From: a virus
Virus record (IMG/VR): IMGVR_UViG_3300031758_003953
Location: 1 to 33,874 of that record
Reading direction: 5' to 3' (one strand)
Length of the DNA stretch: 33,874 nt
Each line of letters opens with the position of its first letter. Position 1 is the stretch's first letter. The notes under the pieces were generated by a model that worked only from the letters and a program-made list of their open reading frames with translations, was not told the DNA's origin and searched no databases. This document shows, in pieces, positions 28,808 through 33,874 of the stretch. The position numbers were made by a program, and so were the translations under genes.

Positions 28808-30162
28808 AAAAAGACTTCCCAGAAATTGCCGTTGTCATGTACAACAATCTTCCTGAACGTTGTAAAGAAATCAGCGAAAACCTATGTGACCTAACTAGAT
28901 TCAAGTTCAACGGACAATATCAATTTTCAATATACGAAACTGATAGCATTACAGCTACTCTAAAAACCCTTATTGGTCAGCACAAATGGGCTGTGGTAGT
29001 ATCTGCTGGCAATACCTTGCAAACACAGATGTTGATAGTGGACATTGTCGACCACGCACGCCGCGAAAAATCTCCTTTGAGTTGTCATATTTTAGATCGT
29101 GGAGGATATTATCACTTGCATTCGCAGTGCTTTGCTGTAGACCTTGATGTGTACCAAGAGATTGACTGTCCCGCATTTGAAGAAACGCCAGGGCCTGTAC
29201 AACTTACAACATTGCATACTACTCGCAGTGAGGACAGCGTACACGACGATTATACCCCTTGGTGGTTGCATGCTGGCACAGATTCACAGGAATACACTAG
29301 CAACCAAGGATATTTTGGTATACAAGTAATTGCTGGCATGATACGTGCAGGATATAACATTACCAATATACCTATAGAAATACGCCAACGCAAAAACTAT
29401 TGTTATCCCGAATACAACCTAGATGAAATAAAGCGTATTATTGCTGACCCTAAATACTTGCCTGTTAACGATGGCGGACCTGTGTGGTGGTTCTCGCATG
29501 AAATGCGCGATATGGTACAAGGACTCAGTAGAGGTTACTATGTGTTGAATACAGAGCGATTGTATTTTGACACACGATTGGTCAGTCGTAAGTTTGATTG
29601 CTTTGTTGGTGTGGCCAGCGGAGTCAAGCCTGCTTGTTTAATCGGGCAATTGGACTTTGCTGATAACTCTCAAGTAATACTAGCAGATATCAGTCCTGCA
29701 GCACTAAAATGGCAGAGATATTTGTTTAATTCGTGGGATGGTGATTTTAACAAGTTAGAATCGTTGTTGACCACATTCAAACACCAAAATCCTAATCTTA
29801 GTCCTATCTATTACCGGCGACAGACATTTGAAGAATTAATCTCTTGGTTCTTTTCACACGTGAACATGGAACCTGCTGAGTTTCAACAATGCTGGAAAAA
29901 ATACACCAGCATGAACGTACAATTTGTTGAGCTAAACTTTTTAGAACCTAGAGGGGTAGATTTTGTGGTTGATGTTATTAATCAGCACAGTCAAGGCGCT
30001 TATGTATGGACCAGCAACTTGTTCCACATGGACTACTTGAGTTTTTATAAAACAAATCGTTGGGCTGAGCAACGCCTCACAGAATTTAAGCAGGCATTAC
30101 ACACACGCTGTCAACTGCCAGTTACACTAGAAAATGGTTGGTCGTTTGATTTTTTTAGATAA
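28804..30162 (+). CDS. Plus-strand islet protein, methyltransferase- or glycosyltransferase-like, 452 aa
   Basis: MKKDFPEIAVVMYNNLPERC at the N-terminus. Residues 60-120 have WAVVVSAGNTLQTQM and LSCHILDRGGYYHLHSQCFA. Near 265-315 FDCFVGVASGVKPACLIGQL then QVILADISPAALKWQRYLFN follow a Rossmann-like pattern (G-x-x-S-G, acidic strand DIS) and could be a class I methyltransferase domain; motif fit is partial. Ends NGWSFDFFR. The ATGA start overlaps the preceding gene. The last 52 bp lie antisense to the 3' end of the hydroxylase gene. Function open. Confidence 0.75.
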   Translation: MKKDFPEIAVVMYNNLPERCKEISENLCDLTRFKFNGQYQFSIYETDSITATLKTLIGQHKWAVVVSAGNTLQTQMLIVDIVDHARREKSPLSCHILDRGGYYHLHSQCFAVDLDVYQEIDCPAFEETPGPVQLTTLHTTRSEDSVHDDYTPWWLHAGTDSQEYTSNQGYFGIQVIAGMIRAGYNITNIPIEIRQRKNYCYPEYNLDEIKRIIADPKYLPVNDGGPVWWFSHEMRDMVQGLSRGYYVLNTERLYFDTRLVSRKFDCFVGVASGVKPACLIGQLDFADNSQVILADISPAALKWQRYLFNSWDGDFNKLESLLTTFKHQNPNLSPIYYRRQTFEELISWFFSHVNMEPAEFQQCWKKYTSMNVQFVELNFLEPRGVDFVVDVINQHSQGAYVWTSNLFHMDYLSFYKTNRWAEQRLTEFKQALHTRCQLPVTLENGWSFDFFR

Positions 30163-30848
30163 CTGTTGACCAGCAACGGAGCCAGTCGTTCCATGTCTGC
30201 TTCGCCGTGTACAATAATGTGAAATCGATCAGTATTGCTGTCATTGTACACACAATGTGGATAGTGATTGTTAAAATAAAACATACTGCCTGAATCTTTA
30301 AATGGTAATGTGCCGTGTGTGTTAACTAGTTTACATCCATCTGGTTGATTAAGGCTAATGTTTACGGCCCCACCAAGGAATGACGTGTGATGATCTTGGT
30401 GTGGCATAATAAATCCACCTGGTTCCAACAACATAAATCTCACTCTTGCATATCGACGATAAGGAAATTGTTCCTTAAAAAACTTCACAGTCACAGGACA
30501 ATAATCCTGTATCTCAGTCCAGTCATACTTTGCAGTTTTAGAATCTAATCCATAGGTTTCGGCCACATTGGTTTTGGTGGCACTGATACCATGGATGGCC
30601 AAGCTACTCCATCCTTGATGCCCTCCTTCGTCGCTACGATGACCTACAAACATTGATTTTAATGCCTGTGCTTCCGTCAACATCTCTTTGTAAGGTGCAT
30701 CAATGCCTAGTATTTCCAACCAAGGTGCATGACTTTGATTGAATATCCAACCAGCTTGCCATCGAGGATGCCCTGCTGGCAATGCGGTTAGTGGTGCAAG
30801 GTCAATATTACTGTGTTGATTGATAAAGTTGGTTAGTTCAGGGTTCAT
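30111..30848 (-). CDS. Aspartyl/asparaginyl beta-hydroxylase-like 2OG-Fe(II) oxygenase, 245 aa
   Basis: Start at ATG 30848 (MNPELTNFINQHSNID). Jelly-roll metal site: FIMPHQDHHTSF (His150-x-Asp152), FNNHYPHCVYND (His198) and DRFHIIVHG (Arg208, 2-oxoglutarate anchor). This layout is the family's HxD...H...R. It would hydroxylate a protein side chain or small molecule using 2OG and O2; the target is unknown. No Shine-Dalgarno; CATATACAACT precedes the ATG, possibly a divergent late-like element. Overlaps the convergent islet gene by 52 bp at the 3' ends. Confidence 0.85.
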   Translation of the reverse strand: MNPELTNFINQHSNIDLAPLTALPAGHPRWQAGWIFNQSHAPWLEILGIDAPYKEMLTEAQALKSMFVGHRSDEGGHQGWSSLAIHGISATKTNVAETYGLDSKTAKYDWTEIQDYCPVTVKFFKEQFPYRRYARVRFMLLEPGGFIMPHQDHHTSFLGGAVNISLNQPDGCKLVNTHGTLPFKDSGSMFYFNNHYPHCVYNDSNTDRFHIIVHGEADMERLAPLLVNSYLKKSNDQPFSSVTGS

Positions 30849-30934
30849 AGTTGTATATGCTAATAAGCAACATGAGATATAGCTCACTTTTGGGTTCACG
30901 GTAGCGAATCGTTACATCAAGGCAGCAGCCGCCT

Positions 30935-30971
30935 CACACTATCGGTAACAAGTTACCGGTCCTAAGGTGTG
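30935..30971. repeat. Two-tier hairpin in the 129-bp gap upstream of the hydroxylase gene
   Basis: Inner stem CGGTAAC/GTTACCG (30943-30949, 30952-30958), outer stem CACAC/GTGTG (30935-30939, 30967-30971). On the minus strand it follows the stop of the 80-aa gene. There is no U-tract, so it is not a classical terminator. A neighbouring GGCAGCAGCCGCC (30921-30933) can form a small GC hairpin. No ORF is seen in the gap. Confidence 0.5.
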
Positions 30972-30977
30972 TTCAGG

Positions 30978-31220
30978 TTATGTAGATGCTGTGTGCCTTA
31001 CATTTGCATACTCTTCCCATTCAGCAAACATAGCATTGGCTTCATCATTGGCGTTTGATGAATGTGCTGATGGATTGGCTTCTTGCCAGATTTTGTGCTT
31101 TGCAGCCGCTTCCCACCATGCCGCCTGGCGCTCTGTGTTGTCATTAATCCAGTCGTCAAATCCAAGTTTGTCGTCATCATATGTGCATTCGTGTCCACTG
31201 GCGCTTCGGTATATTGCCAT
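30978..31220 (-). CDS. Small acidic hypothetical protein, 80 aa
   Basis: MAIYRSASGHECTYDDDKLG, then WWEAAAKHKIWQEANPSAHS and MFAEWEEYANVRHT. Acidic, Trp-rich helical. Shine-Dalgarno GGAACATATT. It lies 10 bp after the large virion-like gene and before the hairpin-bearing gap. No family recognised. Confidence 0.7.
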   Translation of the reverse strand: MAIYRSASGHECTYDDDKLGFDDWINDNTERQAAWWEAAAKHKIWQEANPSAHSSNANDEANAMFAEWEEYANVRHTAST

Positions 31221-31230
31221 AATATGTTCC

Positions 31231-33828
31231 TTATCTAGCTAATTGTTGGCTGTGTGTTCTTCTGCGCAATGCACCAATTCTAGTGACTTCGTTGAGCAAG
31301 CGACTGCGCTGTGCATCAGCAGATTCACTGAGTTGTCCAGAAAACTGACGATTGATGTATTTTTTAATAAACGCAACGTCATCTCGTGTCTGCACAGTTT
31401 CTAACATTTTCTTTACCTGCTTGATTGTTTCGGCAACTGGTTGTGCTTTGGCAGCGGCTGCAAGACGTTGTTGATACTTGGCCATCTCATCTGGGGTTGC
31501 ACCACCTGATGTGACTTTGGGTGTCTTAGGTGTAGCGGGAGCCGCAGGAGCGCCAGGCGCTTTCAACCCTGGAATACCAGTCATGGGCTTGACGCTCATG
31601 GTCGTTTTGCCATAGCCGCCCTGTTGACCAAAGTTAGCAGTCTTTGCTGCCGGAGCAGTCTTGGCATACTTTTCCATGCCAGGCATTTGCATCACGTTGG
31701 TAGCATTAAACGACGTTGTGTTATTTGGTTGTGTAATCTTACCTGGGGCAGGAGTAGTACCAGTTGCTGGCGGCAATCCAGCAGTTGGGCCACCAGTAAG
31801 TGCAGGTTGTTGTGCTCCGTCCGCTGCCGAGATTTGTGAGGGTGTTGCTCCTGAGCCATACATTCGTGCCAGTTTTTCTTTTTCGTAAGGCTTGCCAGTT
31901 TCGGGATCAATAGCATAAATGTCACCAGTTTGAATGCCAGCGCCACGTTGCGGTGCAGGTGTACCATCGGGAACTGTTGCTGGTGCTGTGTAAGGAATAC
32001 CCATCTTGCCGTATACATCAGTGATAACACCTTGTGGTACACCTTGCTTGGCCAAGAAATCCGCAAGATAATCTGAATCAGTTTGGTGCCCTTGTTGTTC
32101 CCACTCTGTTTTGAGTTTGGCAGCAGTGACCTTGCGTGTGAAGTTTTGTGCTTGCTTGCTGAGATAACCGCCGACTTTGCCAGCAGCTTTGTCCAGCCAG
32201 TTAAGACCCTTGCCAATCATTCCAGGCTTTACTGCTCCGGCTTGTGGTGCATCGGGCATGTCTTGACGAGGCACAGCAGGTATATTTGTACGATTAGGAC
32301 CCATTGCGTCAAGTTCTTTTAACAACGAACGACGATGACGATCAACGTTTTCGATCACGGTCAACACACCTTTGTGTGTCAAGTGTATGTTACGAGCAGG
32401 TGCACGGCCTGTACTTTCGTTTAGAGCCCAGGCCATCACAGTGAGCTTCTGATCAATCAACTGGTCGGCTGGCAAATGACGCAATTTTATTGCTGGTACC
32501 CAGCTTTCTTGCACTGGATTTGAAAATTCTGCAGGGTTAAAATTCTTAATGTAGGCTTTGTCGCCTCTGATATAAGCAGTTACGTCTTGGCCAGCATAGT
32601 TTACTTGAACTGTTTCGCCGCCTGGGCCAAGTCTTGGCTGAACACCGCCTTGTGGGAAAGCATAGGCCTGTACTTCTCTTCCATCTGGCAGTGTCAATGT
32701 ACCACTGTTACCACCGTCGGGGAAAGACAATGAAGGTCCTGAAGGTGCTGTGGGCACTGCGGCGTCTACAGCGGCACCACCGCCTAACGGTTCTGGACTG
32801 GCTGCTGAGCCGCCTGCACCTGGCACTTTGTCCCCATACATGCCGCCCTTGTAATCTGCCCACAAGCTGCCTTGCCCTGGAGTACCTGCCGCAGGTAAAT
32901 TAATTTCTTGGCCCTGCTGTAATGCCTTGGAGAAATCAATATCTGGATTTGCCGCACGAATCAATTCAGGTGTGGTACCTTGAGCCTGGGCAATAAAGCC
33001 CAGTTGGTCACCTTTCATTATAGTATAGGTGCCACCACCTCCACCAGGTACAGGTGGGGGATTGCTAGGATCATTGTAAAAATCTGGATCTCCTGCAGGT
33101 AGCGGAGTGTCGTTGTAAAAATCTGGATCACCTTGTGGTAAAGGAGTGTCATTGTAAAAATCTGGATCGCCTATTGGACCACTTGGAGCAGACAATGCGG
33201 CAGCTACTTCTTGTGCACCAAGACCCATAAGTCCGGCGCCTACACCTTTTCCAATAATACTAGATAACTTCTCGCCTTTAATGGCAGCATCAATGGCAGC
33301 AGTAAGACCGGCAATAGCAACTGCACCAGCACCGCCGGTGGCCAGGCCAGCTAATCCAATCAGTGCTGTTTTAACAAACAACTGTGTTTTGGGATATTCT
33401 TTGGCCAACAATCGATACTTCTTGATTGCGTTCATAATCTTGCTGTCATTGCCAATTGCATCGCGTAGTGCGCCAGTGGCATCATTATAGGCAGCATCAA
33501 CTCCGGCAACAGGAGTAGACTTAGTGATAGAACTTAAAACACTGTTTATAGCATCCTTGGCAGACGTGTATGCTCCTGACACCGCATCTTTACCGCGACC
33601 CAATGCAGTACGATTTTGTCCTGTGGCATTGGCACCTGCTTCAATGGCCGCAAACAAGTCAAGAATTTCTTTCTCACTCATTCGACGTTCAACAATCATG
33701 CGACTTAGATTATGAAACTTGCGATAAGTTACATCTTCCTTCAACATTTTGTTGTGACGGCTCTCACTAAAAAACTGTCGGGTGTTACCAACTACAGTGT
33801 AGGTTGTGAATAATTGATCTACTATCAT
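31231..33828 (-). CDS. LysM- and repeat-containing probable virion protein, 865 aa
   Basis: Helical N-terminus (1-75), a Gly/Ala hydrophobic stretch, TALIGLAGLATGGAGAVAIA (154-173), that could span or insert in a membrane, then three 13-residue GDPDFYNDTPLPx repeats (220-258), a Pro/Gly linker and a LysM-like domain at about 267-312 (TYTIMKGDQLGFIAQAQGTT ... LQQGQEINLP). A low-complexity Pro/Ala/Gly tract (310-350) and a globular middle follow; the C-terminus has helical segments (QPVAETIKQVKKMLETVQTR). LysM domains bind peptidoglycan, so a tail, baseplate or ejected internal protein is likely; the exact place is not shown. The start codon is near the right edge, preceded by GGAAGAACG. Confidence 0.8.
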   Translation of the reverse strand: MIVDQLFTTYTVVGNTRQFFSESRHNKMLKEDVTYRKFHNLSRMIVERRMSEKEILDLFAAIEAGANATGQNRTALGRGKDAVSGAYTSAKDAINSVLSSITKSTPVAGVDAAYNDATGALRDAIGNDSKIMNAIKKYRLLAKEYPKTQLFVKTALIGLAGLATGGAGAVAIAGLTAAIDAAIKGEKLSSIIGKGVGAGLMGLGAQEVAAALSAPSGPIGDPDFYNDTPLPQGDPDFYNDTPLPAGDPDFYNDPSNPPPVPGGGGGTYTIMKGDQLGFIAQAQGTTPELIRAANPDIDFSKALQQGQEINLPAAGTPGQGSLWADYKGGMYGDKVPGAGGSAASPEPLGGGAAVDAAVPTAPSGPSLSFPDGGNSGTLTLPDGREVQAYAFPQGGVQPRLGPGGETVQVNYAGQDVTAYIRGDKAYIKNFNPAEFSNPVQESWVPAIKLRHLPADQLIDQKLTVMAWALNESTGRAPARNIHLTHKGVLTVIENVDRHRRSLLKELDAMGPNRTNIPAVPRQDMPDAPQAGAVKPGMIGKGLNWLDKAAGKVGGYLSKQAQNFTRKVTAAKLKTEWEQQGHQTDSDYLADFLAKQGVPQGVITDVYGKMGIPYTAPATVPDGTPAPQRGAGIQTGDIYAIDPETGKPYEKEKLARMYGSGATPSQISAADGAQQPALTGGPTAGLPPATGTTPAPGKITQPNNTTSFNATNVMQMPGMEKYAKTAPAAKTANFGQQGGYGKTTMSVKPMTGIPGLKAPGAPAAPATPKTPKVTSGGATPDEMAKYQQRLAAAAKAQPVAETIKQVKKMLETVQTRDDVAFIKKYINRQFSGQLSESADAQRSRLLNEVTRIGALRRRTHSQQLAR
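33055..33171 (-). repeat. Three tandem 39-bp repeats within the virion gene
   Basis: Three in-frame copies encode GDPDFYNDTPLPQ, GDPDFYNDTPLPA and a diverged GDPDFYNDPSNPP. The DNA segment TTGTAAAAATCTGGATC recurs at exact 39-bp spacing, so the copies arose by recent tandem duplication. Confidence 0.85.
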
Positions 33829-33874
33829 TTCAACGTTCTTCCAAATAATCTTGATTGCCTTGTGGCCGGCGGTT

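Noticed and set aside
30900-30971. Short matches to conserved rRNA stretches (CAGCAGCCGC, GGTCCTAAGGT)
   Set aside because: Only 10-11 bp each, in the wrong order and without flanking rRNA; best explained by chance, so no rRNA or homing-site call is made.
1-33874. CRISPR array, integrase, transposase or attachment site
   Set aside because: No regularly spaced repeats with unique spacers, no recombinase motif and no tRNA-flanking duplication were seen.
33829-33874. Additional gene at the right edge
   Set aside because: Only 46 bp remain and no start or stop can be placed with confidence.

Overview
The window is a segment of a T4-like tailed-phage (myovirus) genome, most like the T4-type phages of aquatic bacteria. 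The evidence is a family B DNA polymerase (gp43 type), a gp45-type sliding clamp, a T4 RNase H-type FEN exonuclease, a DsbA-like late-transcription protein, T4-type late promoters (TATAAATA and variants), phage-encoded tRNAs with CCA ends, and very tight gene packing with ATGA/TAATG overlaps. The host cannot be named from the sequence. Nearly everything is on the minus strand and reads right to left. Three short plus-strand islets interrupt it. No stretch above 300 bp lacks a gene.

Layout, left to right. 1-2405: small hypothetical genes and three tRNAs (Leu-UAA, Arg-UCU, Met-CAU), with a late promoter just upstream of the tRNA-Met. 2406-3032: two near-identical early promoters, a GIY-YIG nuclease gene and an AT-rich repeat-packed divergent region. 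3033-5726: two plus-strand genes with a shared C-terminal motif (possible glycosyltransferases), with a minus-strand gene between them. 5703-8376: small conserved phage genes and RNase H. 8357-19399: one long co-directional array mixing surface-sugar or nucleotide-sugar genes (four SGNH-hydrolase-like genes, a cytidylyltransferase, GT2 and GT-B glycosyltransferases, GalE, a half-length DegT aminotransferase, a methyltransferase) with 7-deazaguanine genes (QueE, a QueD-like protein, FolE) and a HIT protein. 19410-23152: a T-fold protein, a twitch-type radical SAM protein, a conserved unknown and a DpdA-like transglycosylase. 23152-27840: sliding clamp, a methyltransferase-like protein, DNA polymerase and DsbA. 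27926-30162: plus-strand islet of two unknown genes. 30111-33828: a 2OG-Fe(II) hydroxylase-like gene, a small gene and a large LysM- and repeat-containing probable virion protein.

The most interesting content is a candidate DNA-hypermodification pathway. FolE, a variant QueD, QueE and a transglycosylase with TGT catalytic motifs are present, but no QueC is seen. Taken at face value this would place a 7-carboxy-7-deazaguanine-type base, or a derivative made with host enzymes, in the phage DNA. The second interesting theme is transcription. Sigma70-like early promoters and T4-like late promoters are both visible. At least four genes with no Shine-Dalgarno have a promoter placed so that the predicted transcript begins at, or within about 2 nt of, the ATG, which suggests leaderless mRNAs. 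Coordinates of starts and motif assignments were read by eye; no homology search was possible.
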